From contig CALCUD010000048.1 of the NCBI GenBank assembly GCA_937906775.1, positions 1 through 18,489 on the forward strand: DNA of 18,489 nucleotides. Direction: 5' to 3'. Numbering within the stretch: the first letter of the stretch is position 1; every line of letters starts with the position of its first letter. The notes under the pieces were generated by a model that was given only the letters and a program-made list of their open reading frames with translations, was not told the origin of the DNA and did no database searches. A program made the translations under genes and the position numbers. Below are positions 6,842 to 13,884 of the stretch, one piece after another. This stretch comes from an uncultured Clostridia bacterium (GTDB lineage Bacteria > Bacillota > Clostridia > Christensenellales > Aristaeellaceae).

Positions 6842-9250
6842 TCAGCGGATCTCCGCGCCCAGTTTGAATTTCAGATTGCCCAGGATCTTCTTGATGAACT
6901 TGTCGATTTCCTCAGGCGTCAGCGCTTTGTCGCCGGATTCAAAACGGATCTTGAAGGCCATACTCTTTTTCCCTTCCCCGATCTGTTCCCCGCGGTAAAT
7001 ATCGAACAGTTCAACATCCGATACTGTTTTACAGGCCCGCGCGATCTCCTTCATCAGATCGCCGCAACCGATTTCCTCATCCACAGTCAGCGCCAGATCC
7101 CGGATCACCGGGGCAAACGTGCTGATCGGCTGATAGCGGAAGCTGGCAGCTGCATGGCTCATCATGGAAGCGTAGTCGATCTCTCCGAGAAAGATCTTGT
7201 GGTTGGCCTTGCTGTCCTTGTGCATTTTCAATTCGCCGAGAACTTCGTTGGCAAGCTTTCCGAACACACCAATTCGCTCGCCCTCACACAGAATATATGC
7301 CGCAATGCCGGGGTGCAGATACGGAATATCCGTTGCCCGTTCAACATCGAAAGATACTCCGAAAGCATTGCCGAGAGCTTCCACACTGCCCTTGACAGTG
7401 AAGAAATCTTCCTCATCGCCGAAAGCCGCGAACCCTAAATGGAGCCGTTCCTCCGGAAGTTCATTCTCACCGTGCGGAACATAAACGTTGCTCAGTTCAA
7501 AAACACGTCCTTCATTGTTGCCCCGTTTAAGATTCTCAACGGTAATATTCAACATACTGGGCGTCAGAAGCGGCCGCATAATACTCAGATTCGCCGTGAT
7601 CGGATTCAGCAGGCGAAGCACATTCCGTTCCGGCGCGTCCGGTGCGATATGCAGCATATCCAGATCAGCGTCGGCATAAAAAGCCAGCGTGCTGATCTCA
7701 TGATATCCCTGCGCGCACATGACGCGTTTAACCTTATCATTGCGCTGCTGTTCAGGGGTTTTTCCGCCGCTTGTAACCGCCGCGTCCTTCAGGAAAGTCG
7801 GAATAACATGGTCATATCCGTATTCACGGATGATCTCCTCTGCCAGATCAGGTTCGCCGATCTCGATATCCTCCCGATACCGCGGCGCAGTTACATTCAG
7901 CAGGTCTCCGCTCCGTGACACATCGAACTGCAGGCTCTTCAGAATCCGTAAAACATCTTCCACAGGAACTTCGATTCCGAGGATCGAATTAATCTTGCTC
8001 AGTCGGGCAGTGAAATGTTTCCCCTCGCGGGAAGCCCCGGCGCTGATATCGAATGCGCTGGAGGTGATCTCGCCGCATTTCAGTTCTTCGATCAGATGAA
8101 GAGCTCTGGACATCCCCAGCTCAACGGTATATTCGCTGATTCCCTTCTCAAAGCGGGCGGATGAATCCGTGCTTTGCCCCAGAGAACGGCTGGTTTTACG
8201 TACGCTGTCCCTGGCGAATTTCGCCGCTTCGAAAAGCAGTTGAGCCGTATGATCCCTGATCTCGCTGTTCAGGCCGCCCATGATACCTGCCAGTGCCACC
8301 GGACGGTTTCCGTCGCAAATCACCAGATTGTCAGTTTTCAGTGAGAACTCTTTCTCGTCCAGCGTCTGGATCTTCTCCCCGTCTTTTGCCCGGCGAACGA
8401 TGATCGCGCGTTCTTCCAGTGTGTCCAGATCGAACGCATGCATGGGCTGACCGATTTCGAGCATCACATAATTGGTGATGTCCACCACATTGTTGATGGA
8501 GCGCAGACCGCAAAGAGCCAGATATCTCCGCATCCACCGGGGACTGACTCCGGGTGTGATATTCCGGACGCCGTGCGCAAGATATCTCGGGCAAAGTTCC
8601 GGGGCTTCCACGCTGACCGACAGATTGGGATACCGGTACTCCGTCTGACGATAGTCGGTAGCGGGCATTTTCAGTTCTTTGCCGAGGACCGCGGCGACCT
8701 CCCGCGCGATTCCCAGAACACTTTGGCAGTCCGGACGGTTCGCGGTCACGGAAATGTCAAAGATGAAATCATTCAGCCCTACAACCTCAGCGATGTCCGT
8801 TCCAGGAACGGTATCCTTCGGGAGTTCCAGCAGGCCGTAATATTCCGAGCCCGGATAAAGGTCCTCATTGAGTCCAAGTTCTTCCCCGCCGCACATCATA
8901 CCGGCGGAAGGGATTCCGTGAAGCGGTTTGGCCGTGATCTTCACACCGCCCGGAAGCGTTGCACCGTCCAGGGCAGCCGGCGTATGCATGCCTGCATAGA
9001 CATTGTCGGCGCCTGTCACGATCTGGACCGGGTTGCCGTATTCACCGCAGTTGACCTGACAGACCGTCAGATGGGTCCCTTCAGCTTTTTCGCAGGAAAT
9101 GACTTCTCCGACAACGACCTTCTGAATATCTTTCCGAAGGTCAATGAGTTCTTCCACCTCAAAACCGCAGCCGAAGAGTTTTTCTTCCAGTTCCTGCGCG
9201 GTCACATCGATATCCACGTACTCCTTAAGCCAGCTGTAAGGTACTTTCAT
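6842..9250 (-). CDS. pheT: Phenylalanine-tRNA ligase beta subunit
   Basis: Beta chain of the alpha2-beta2 enzyme that charges tRNA-Phe; 802 aa, the usual bacterial length. The N-terminus MKVPYSWLKEYVD is the family signature. Residues about 40-150 are the tRNA-binding OB fold (VVGEVISCEKAEGTHLTVCQV, MMCGGEELGL). The B3/B4 editing region follows (NRPDCQSVLGIAREVAAV, GQPMHAFDLDTL), then B5 and the catalytic-like core, and a C-terminal FDX-ACB anticodon-binding domain from about residue 705 (FAPVIRDLALTVDEEI to KFKLGAEIR). It starts 33 nt after pheS, with GAGAGG upstream of the ATG, so it is expressed from the T-box-controlled pheS promoter. No defect is seen. Confidence 0.98.
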   Translation of the reverse strand: MKVPYSWLKEYVDIDVTAQELEEKLFGCGFEVEELIDLRKDIQKVVVGEVISCEKAEGTHLTVCQVNCGEYGNPVQIVTGADNVYAGMHTPAALDGATLPGGVKITAKPLHGIPSAGMMCGGEELGLNEDLYPGSEYYGLLELPKDTVPGTDIAEVVGLNDFIFDISVTANRPDCQSVLGIAREVAAVLGKELKMPATDYRQTEYRYPNLSVSVEAPELCPRYLAHGVRNITPGVSPRWMRRYLALCGLRSINNVVDITNYVMLEIGQPMHAFDLDTLEERAIIVRRAKDGEKIQTLDEKEFSLKTDNLVICDGNRPVALAGIMGGLNSEIRDHTAQLLFEAAKFARDSVRKTSRSLGQSTDSSARFEKGISEYTVELGMSRALHLIEELKCGEITSSAFDISAGASREGKHFTARLSKINSILGIEVPVEDVLRILKSLQFDVSRSGDLLNVTAPRYREDIEIGEPDLAEEIIREYGYDHVIPTFLKDAAVTSGGKTPEQQRNDKVKRVMCAQGYHEISTLAFYADADLDMLHIAPDAPERNVLRLLNPITANLSIMRPLLTPSMLNITVENLKRGNNEGRVFELSNVYVPHGENELPEERLHLGFAAFGDEEDFFTVKGSVEALGNAFGVSFDVERATDIPYLHPGIAAYILCEGERIGVFGKLANEVLGELKMHKDSKANHKIFLGEIDYASMMSHAAASFRYQPISTFAPVIRDLALTVDEEIGCGDLMKEIARACKTVSDVELFDIYRGEQIGEGKKSMAFKIRFESGDKALTPEEIDKFIKKILGNLKFKLGAEIR

Positions 9251-9283
9251 ATTTTCTCATGCCTCTCTTTCCCGATCGTTCTG

Positions 9284-10306
9284 TCAGTCCTTGAATTGCT
9301 TCAGGAACCGCAGGTCGTTTTCGAAAAGCAGTCCCATGTTGTTGATTCCGTATTTGAGCATCGTGATACGTTCGATCCCGATTCCAAACGCAAATCCGGA
9401 ATAAATTTCAGGATCAATTCCGCAGTTTTTCAGAACATTGTGGTGTACCACACCGCCGCCGAGTACTTCGATCCATCCTGTATGCTTGCAAAGGCTGCAG
9501 CCTTTTCCGCCGCATTCAAAGCAGCTCACGTCCACCTCCACGCTGGGTTCAGTAAACGGGAAATAGCTGGGACGCAAACGGGTCTTGACATCAGCGTCAA
9601 AGATCTGTTTCACAAATTTGTCAAGCATGCCCTGCAAATCGCAAAGTGTGATCCCCTTATCCACAACGAGTCCTTCCATCTGGTGGAACATGGGGCTGTG
9701 CGTGGCGTCGGAGTCAGACCGGAACACCCGACCCGGAACAAGCACCTTGATCGGCGGTTTTTCACGGTCCATCACGCGGATCTGTCCGGGGCTGGTATGG
9801 GTCCGGAGAAGAATATCCTCGGAAATATAAAATGTATCCTGCATATCCCTGGCCGGATGGTCCTTGGCGACATTCAGACGGGTGAAGTTATGATCGTCAT
9901 CCTCGATTTCGGGGCCTTCATAAATTTCGAATCCCATACCGGCGAAAACGTTAATCATTTCATTCCGTACGATCGTGATGGGATGCAGTCCGCCCTGCGG
10001 CTGTTTTTTCGCAGGCATGGTGATATCCACCTGTTCCCGGCGGTTTCTGGCGGCCAGTTCGATCTGCTCCATTTTTTCGCTCATAGCCTGATACTTCTCT
10101 TCAACGGATACTTTGAATTCGTTGATGATCTTGCCCATCGCCGGCCGGTTTTCCTTGGCTACGGTGCCGAGACCCTTCATCAGTTCGGCAATACTGCCCT
10201 TCTTACCCAGAAAGTCCTGCCAGAACGCGGACAGTTTTTCCTTGCTGTCAATCTGCCCGAGCCGCTCTTCCATCTGTTCCCGAAGCGCTTTGATCTTCTG
10301 TTCCAT
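9284..10306 (-). CDS. pheS: Phenylalanine-tRNA ligase alpha subunit
   Basis: Catalytic alpha chain of phenylalanyl-tRNA synthetase, 340 aa, class II aminoacyl-tRNA synthetase. An N-terminal coiled-coil (about residues 1-85, MEQKIKALREQMEERLGQ) binds tRNA. Visible core motifs are GPEIEDDDHNFTRLN, HTSPGQIRVM, motif 2 GRVFRSDSDATHSPMFHQME and motif 3 FAFGIGIERITML. The CFECGGKGCSLCKHTGWIE block with four cysteines is normal in Bacillota PheS. The ATG at 10306 is chosen because AGGAG lies just upstream and because it begins the family N-terminus; upstream in-frame codons lie in the riboswitch terminator. It is the first gene of pheST. Confidence 0.98.
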   Translation of the reverse strand: MEQKIKALREQMEERLGQIDSKEKLSAFWQDFLGKKGSIAELMKGLGTVAKENRPAMGKIINEFKVSVEEKYQAMSEKMEQIELAARNRREQVDITMPAKKQPQGGLHPITIVRNEMINVFAGMGFEIYEGPEIEDDDHNFTRLNVAKDHPARDMQDTFYISEDILLRTHTSPGQIRVMDREKPPIKVLVPGRVFRSDSDATHSPMFHQMEGLVVDKGITLCDLQGMLDKFVKQIFDADVKTRLRPSYFPFTEPSVEVDVSCFECGGKGCSLCKHTGWIEVLGGGVVHHNVLKNCGIDPEIYSGFAFGIGIERITMLKYGINNMGLLFENDLRFLKQFKD

Positions 10307-10331
10307 GATGTTCACTCCTGTCAATGAATAT

Positions 10332-10368
10332 AAAAAAAGTACGGCTTTCGCAGGGACGAAGCCGTACT
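10332..10368 (-). terminator. Conditional terminator of the pheST T-box leader
   Basis: The stem AGTACGGCTT/AAGCCGTACT with an internal loop, followed on the minus strand by seven T, lies 26 nt upstream of the pheS start codon. It competes with the T-box antiterminator and so is the regulated stop. Confidence 0.9.
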
Positions 10369-10594
10369 CCGTGGTACCACCCAAATTTCGTCATGAACCG
10401 ATAGATTCTGACGCTCAAGCCGTCTGTAACGGGACGGACCCGGCTTCTGCTACTCGGTATCTTTCGCGGAAGCTGCTCCGGAGTGAATTCGCGTCAGCCC
10501 TGGCCGAAGATCTTCCAGCCGGCGGATCTTCTCTCTGGCGGCAAACAGCCTGTGGACGGATTCTGGACGCGCAATCTCCTTCATCGCGGATATT
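10332..10594 (-). ncRNA. T-box riboswitch (tRNA-Phe) in the pheST leader
   Basis: On the minus strand the antiterminator core TGGGTGGTACCACGG (10383-10369) is almost the T-box consensus. It is followed by a terminator hairpin of ten Watson-Crick pairs (10338-10347 with 10359-10368) and seven U residues (10338-10332). Upstream lies about 210 nt of structured leader. The likely Specifier is UUC (10487-10485) followed by A, a phenylalanine codon, in GCGAAUUCACUCC. Known T-box mechanism: uncharged tRNA-Phe pairs with the Specifier and the core and stabilises the antiterminator, allowing pheST transcription. The Specifier position is by eye and not from a folded model. Confidence 0.93.
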
Positions 10595-10600
10595 GGGGCA

Positions 10601-10629
10601 ATCATAGCACCCGCCACCCGCTTTGTCAA
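10601..10629 (-). promoter_or_regulatory. Sigma-A promoter of pheST
   Basis: The minus strand has TTGACA (10629-10624), a 17-nt spacer and TATGAT (10606-10601), placed right before the T-box leader. The start site would be near 10594. The -35 begins only about 15 nt past the dnaA stop codon and no terminator is seen between them, so some dnaA read-through into the T-box is possible. Confidence 0.88.
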
Positions 10630-10643
10630 GCTTATCGCTCCTG

Positions 10644-11969
10644 TTATTGCGCGTTCTTTACAAGTCTGCGGATCTCATCCACCACCGCGCGGGTGTTGGA
10701 ATTCGTTTTTATGTTCTCTTCCACTACCCGGCAGCTGTGCATCACGGTCGTGTGATCCCGTCCGCCGAATTCCTGTCCGATCTGCGGGAGACTCATACCG
10801 GTCATTTCCCGGGATACAAACATGGCGATCTGGCGAGGGATCGTAATTTCACGTTTTCTGGTCGGGCCGGTAAGATCGCCTATTGTCAGTCCGTAATAAT
10901 CGCTGACAACGCTCATGATCAGTTCCACCGTTATTTTTTTGACCCGTTTCTGATCAAAGATCTCCTTCAGCGCTGTTTCACACAGCGACAGCGAAATCGG
11001 TTCGCCCGTCAGGCTGGAATACGCCACCAAACGCGTCAGGCAGCCTTCCAGTTCCCGTATATTGGTGTCAACCTTCCCCGCGATCAGATTCAGGACTTCA
11101 TCCGGAACCGTGATATGATCCTGCTGTGTCTTTTCCCGAAGGATCGCGACGCGGGTATCAACATCCGGTCTCTGGATATCGGCAACCAGCCCCCACTCGA
11201 AACGGCTGCAGAGACGTTCTTCCAGATGCTGAATATCTTTCGGAGGTTTATCGCTCGTCAGAATGATCTGCTTATTCGCGTTATGCAATTCATTGAATGT
11301 GTTGAAAAACTCCTGCTGTGTACTTTCCCGTCCTGCGATGAACTGGACGTCATCGATCATCAGAACATCCACTTTCCGGATGCTTTCACGGAACTCATAG
11401 GTCTTCTTCTGTTGAATGGCTTCGATCAGCGCGTTGGTAAAATTTTCACTGGTCATGTAAAGAATCTGTTTTTCCGGTGATTCCTGATGAATAAAATGAC
11501 CGATAGCCTGCATCAGATGGGTTTTCCCGAGTCCCACACCGCCGTAAATAAACAGGGGATTATATGCTTCCGCAGGACTCTCCGCGACAGCAAGCGCAGC
11601 TGCCTGGGCAAACCTGTTTGCATTGCCGACAACAAAATTGTCAAAAGTATATTTGGGATTGAGTTGAGGGCCAGGACGGGTGTTTCTGTCTTCGACATTG
11701 CCGGAAGACCGTTTGCTCAGCTCGGCCCGAGTCAGGATCTCCGCCTTCATTTTCATTCCGGCTGCCTCGCTCAGGCATCGTTCAATCAGAGTCCCGTATT
11801 TGTTGGTGATGGATCCGCGCATATTCTCCATGGCGATACGCAGGCAGAGCGTATCCCCCTCCAGCTGCGCCGGAGAGAGATTATTCTCGATCCAGGTATC
11901 ATAGGAAACTTGCGCCATTTCCCGATAAAGCAGAGCGCAGGTTTTCTCCCACAGAGCCTCCATATTCAT
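10644..11969 (-). CDS. dnaA: Chromosomal replication initiator protein DnaA
   Basis: AAA+ ATPase that binds DnaA boxes and opens the origin; 441 aa, a normal length. Domain I at the N-terminus (MNMEALWEKTCALLYREM, SYDTWIENNL), a short linker, then domain III from about residue 110 (YTFDNFVVGNANRFAQAAA). Walker A is GGVGLGKT with K149, Walker B LMIDD with D206/D207, sensor 1 ILTSDKPP, and box VII with the arginine finger LEERLCSRFEWGL. Domain IV carries the DNA-binding signature GGRDHTTVMHSCRVV near the C-terminus. The ATG at 11969 is preferred because AAGGA lies 10 nt upstream; an in-frame ATG at 11963 is an alternative. Unlike the usual bacterial order, the next gene downstream is pheS and not dnaN. 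Confidence 0.98.
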   Translation of the reverse strand: MNMEALWEKTCALLYREMAQVSYDTWIENNLSPAQLEGDTLCLRIAMENMRGSITNKYGTLIERCLSEAAGMKMKAEILTRAELSKRSSGNVEDRNTRPGPQLNPKYTFDNFVVGNANRFAQAAALAVAESPAEAYNPLFIYGGVGLGKTHLMQAIGHFIHQESPEKQILYMTSENFTNALIEAIQQKKTYEFRESIRKVDVLMIDDVQFIAGRESTQQEFFNTFNELHNANKQIILTSDKPPKDIQHLEERLCSRFEWGLVADIQRPDVDTRVAILREKTQQDHITVPDEVLNLIAGKVDTNIRELEGCLTRLVAYSSLTGEPISLSLCETALKEIFDQKRVKKITVELIMSVVSDYYGLTIGDLTGPTRKREITIPRQIAMFVSREMTGMSLPQIGQEFGGRDHTTVMHSCRVVEENIKTNSNTRAVVDEIRRLVKNAQ

Positions 11970-12043
11970 GCGGAAACCGTCCTTTAATCTGTTCTGATTG
12001 CCCGTTTTCAGCACACGGCAAAGCCGCGGATCCGGGCTTCTGT

Positions 12044-12052
12044 TGTGGATAA
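12044..12052 (-). promoter_or_regulatory. DnaA box 1
   Basis: Exact TTATCCACA on the minus strand, in the dnaA leader and 15 bp from box 2. It lies downstream of the predicted dnaA promoter, so bound DnaA could also repress its own gene. Confidence 0.88.
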
Positions 12053-12058
12053 CCCGAC

Positions 12059-12067
12059 TGTGGATAA
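12059..12067 (-). promoter_or_regulatory. DnaA box 2
   Basis: Exact TTATCCACA on the minus strand, same orientation as box 1 and about 27 bp downstream of the dnaA -10 element. Confidence 0.88.
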
Positions 12068-12093
12068 CTTCCATTTTATGAGCGGGCCCGACC

Positions 12094-12122
12094 ATATTAT
12101 CAGAATATGATAGAAATATCAA
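12094..12122 (-). promoter_or_regulatory. Promoter of dnaA
   Basis: The minus strand has TTGATA (12122-12117), a 17-nt spacer and TAATAT (12099-12094), close to consensus. The leader to the ATG at 11969 would be about 118 nt and contains two DnaA boxes. Confidence 0.72.
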
Positions 12123-12134
12123 GCCTTCTGAGGT

Positions 12135-12143
12135 TGTGGATAA
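12135..12143 (-). promoter_or_regulatory. DnaA box 3
   Basis: Exact TTATCCACA on the minus strand, 76 bp from box 2, upstream of the dnaA -35 and at the edge of the AT-rich stretch. This position makes it the best candidate for guiding strand opening. Confidence 0.88.
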
Positions 12144-12354
12144 TTGTTATAAAGTTAAGAAATGATGAATAATTTGTCAACAAGGTTTTGTGGAATAAAG
12201 CTGTACGTACCACTATATTTTCGATTTAATCCTTTGAAAATGACCGTTCTTTTTCCATTTACGATCAGTTTGACCCGATTTTTCACGAAACATTAAATTA
12301 ACGTAACATTTACCTTGAAAAATGATGATTACAGTCGAAATCGAAGGTCAGATG

Positions 12355-12392
12355 TGATACAATAACTTCCGTATTATATGGGATTCCGGAGG
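12355..12392 (+). promoter_or_regulatory. Extended -10 promoter and ribosome site of the cell-wall gene cluster
   Basis: TGATACAAT (12355-12363) is an extended -10 element (TG-N-TACAAT). No good -35 is seen 17 nt upstream, which is common for extended -10 promoters. GGAGG at 12388-12392 with an 11-nt spacer serves the ATG at 12404. Confidence 0.5.
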
Positions 12393-12403
12393 TGTACAGT
12401 CAG

Positions 12404-12889
12404 ATGATCGAATCCTGGCATGTCAGTGAAGTCCTGCGCCCTCGCTTCGGCTCCTCTTTGGCGGATGATCCCGGTTTCGCGGAAGGAGCAGCTTCGATCC
12501 TTCGTGCATACGCCCCATATAAAGATACGTTCCACTCACTGTCTGAACGGTTGGAAAACTATCTTTTCAACGCGATTTACGACAGATTGGGACAAGGTAT
12601 GTCTGCACGGATGGACAACGGCGTTCTGCGCCGGATCCGGATGGATGAACTGCGCGACGCGGCAGACGATATTCTCGGCGTTCTGTTTGCTTCATTGAAA
12701 CCCTATTCCGTCAATTATGACGCACTGCACACCTATTTCATGGAAACAGGATCCTTTTCCGCAATGCAGGCGCTGTATCTGTATTATGAAAATCATATGC
12801 CTGCTGACGAACGTGCCTATCTTGCGCGGATGATAAGGGAATCTTTCCCGCGTATCCGCTGGGAAAAATGGCTTTCCGGGAATGACTGA
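12404..12889 (+). CDS. Hypothetical protein, 161 aa, unknown family
   Basis: I do not recognise this protein. It is 161 aa with no signal peptide, membrane segment or cysteine, so it is probably cytosolic, and it looks mostly helical with many charged residues (MDELRDAADDILGVLF, ADERAYLARMIRESFPRI). The ATG at 12404 is chosen because GGAGG lies 11 nt upstream; the GTG at 12392 overlaps that site. It is the first gene rightward from the candidate origin and is followed after 22 nt by a metal-binding protein gene, so it is the likely head of the plus-strand cluster. The compact ribosome site, position and codon use argue that it is real. Function cannot be inferred. Confidence 0.8.
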   Translation: MIESWHVSEVLRPRFGSSLADDPGFAEGAASILRAYAPYKDTFHSLSERLENYLFNAIYDRLGQGMSARMDNGVLRRIRMDELRDAADDILGVLFASLKPYSVNYDALHTYFMETGSFSAMQALYLYYENHMPADERAYLARMIRESFPRIRWEKWLSGND

Positions 12890-12911
12890 TTTATTCGTAA
12901 AGGAGATTCAC

Positions 12912-13835
12912 ATGTTCCGCAGACTGTTTTTGTTGGTGCTGGTTCTGACATTACTGATTCCGGCGATCTCATTATCCCAGGTCGTCGTAACAAGCTTCTA
13001 CCCGATCTGGTTGCTGACCCTGAACCTGACGGACGGGATCAGCGAGATTGAAGTGCGAAATCTTGCCGCACCCGGAACGGGATGCCTGCACGACTATCAG
13101 CTTCAGACATCCGACATGAAGGAATTATCCTCCGCCGATGTATTTCTGGTCAACGGAGCCGGCATGGAATCCTATCTTGATTTGATCTGTGAAGCCTTCC
13201 CCGATCTTCCTGTCATATCTGCCTCGGATGGGATCGAATTGCTTTCGGATGGCGGTTCACTGCAGATCGGTGAAAGCGAAGAAGCGGGACTCCCCAACTC
13301 ACATATCTGGCTGGATGCTTCAAATGCGCTCCGCATAGCACAAAATCTGGGAAACGGTCTGATCGGTATCATGCCTGAATTTGAAGCTGAAATATCAGCC
13401 AATCTTGACAGGCTGTCCATCCGTTTGGAAACGCTTGACAAAACGCTTCACGACGGGCTTTCCAACCTGTCTGATAACCGTATCGTTACTTTTCACGAGG
13501 CTTTCCCCTATTTTGCCAGCGCCTACGGTCTCGAGGTCGTTGCCGTGGTCAACCGTGAGCCGGGTGAAACGCTTACTCCTGCACAGCTCGGACGGCTGGC
13601 TGACATTGTCCGGGATTTAGGCAATGTAGCCTTATTTATTGAACCGCAGTACGAAGATCTCGCCGCCAGAACACTTTCAGCGGAAACAGGCGCGCCCGTC
13701 TATATGCTTGATCCGATTGTCACAGGACCCGAAACCGATGTTCCTTTGGATTACTACGAAACGGTAATGCTTCATAACATGTCTGTCCTTCAGGAAGCGT
13801 TGGGCATGAAGGAATCTCCGTCTGAGATCCCCTGA
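12912..13835 (+). CDS. ZnuA/AdcA-family zinc or manganese-binding protein
   Basis: Extracytoplasmic metal-binding protein of cluster A-1 ABC importers, 307 aa. Residues 1-22 are a signal peptide without a lipobox cysteine. The family pattern is clear: CLHDYQLQTSD with H60, VNGAGMESYLD, SHIWLDASNALRIAQNL with H131, VTFHEAFPYFASAYGLEV with H195, and YMLDPI with D267. These are the expected four metal ligands. The His/Asp-rich flexible loop of many zinc-specific members is replaced by a short acidic stretch (residues 117-125). AAAGGAG supports the ATG at 12912 over the upstream in-frame one at 12882, which overlaps the previous gene. No partner permease or ATPase is nearby; genes on both sides concern an unknown protein and cell-wall synthesis. 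Confidence 0.88.
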   Translation: MFRRLFLLVLVLTLLIPAISLSQVVVTSFYPIWLLTLNLTDGISEIEVRNLAAPGTGCLHDYQLQTSDMKELSSADVFLVNGAGMESYLDLICEAFPDLPVISASDGIELLSDGGSLQIGESEEAGLPNSHIWLDASNALRIAQNLGNGLIGIMPEFEAEISANLDRLSIRLETLDKTLHDGLSNLSDNRIVTFHEAFPYFASAYGLEVVAVVNREPGETLTPAQLGRLADIVRDLGNVALFIEPQYEDLAARTLSAETGAPVYMLDPIVTGPETDVPLDYYETVMLHNMSVLQEALGMKESPSEIP

Positions 13836-13884
13836 TTCGCCTGATACTGCCCCCGATTGTAAAAAAAGAAGGAGGGAACGCCTT

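Larger units (their letters stand above)
11970..12403. other. oriC: Candidate replication origin (oriC)
   Basis: The gap between dnaA and the oppositely oriented gene at 12404 holds three exact copies of the DnaA box TTATCCACA on the minus strand (12052-12044, 12067-12059, 12143-12135), a degenerate copy near 12189-12197, and an AT-rich stretch from about 12140 to 12350 that could be the unwinding element. Transcription diverges from this gap, and the genes on both sides run away from it. This is the standard organisation of a Bacillota origin (family knowledge). A whole-chromosome skew plot is not available here. Confidence 0.82.

Noticed and set aside
8438..10327. 629-codon open frame on the plus strand
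   Set aside because: It lies wholly opposite pheS and pheT, both certain genes with intact motifs. Its product is His/Phe/Arg-rich without family features, as expected for an antisense shadow of codon-biased genes.
11970..12122. Extension of DnaA to an upstream start at 12122
   Set aside because: It would translate the dnaA leader, the DnaA boxes and the promoter; family length and the ribosome site favour 11969.
12141..12175. DnaA-trio element next to box 3
   Set aside because: The AT-rich stretch contains GATGAA-like triplets, but I could not align a run of trios in the correct strand and direction, so I do not claim one.
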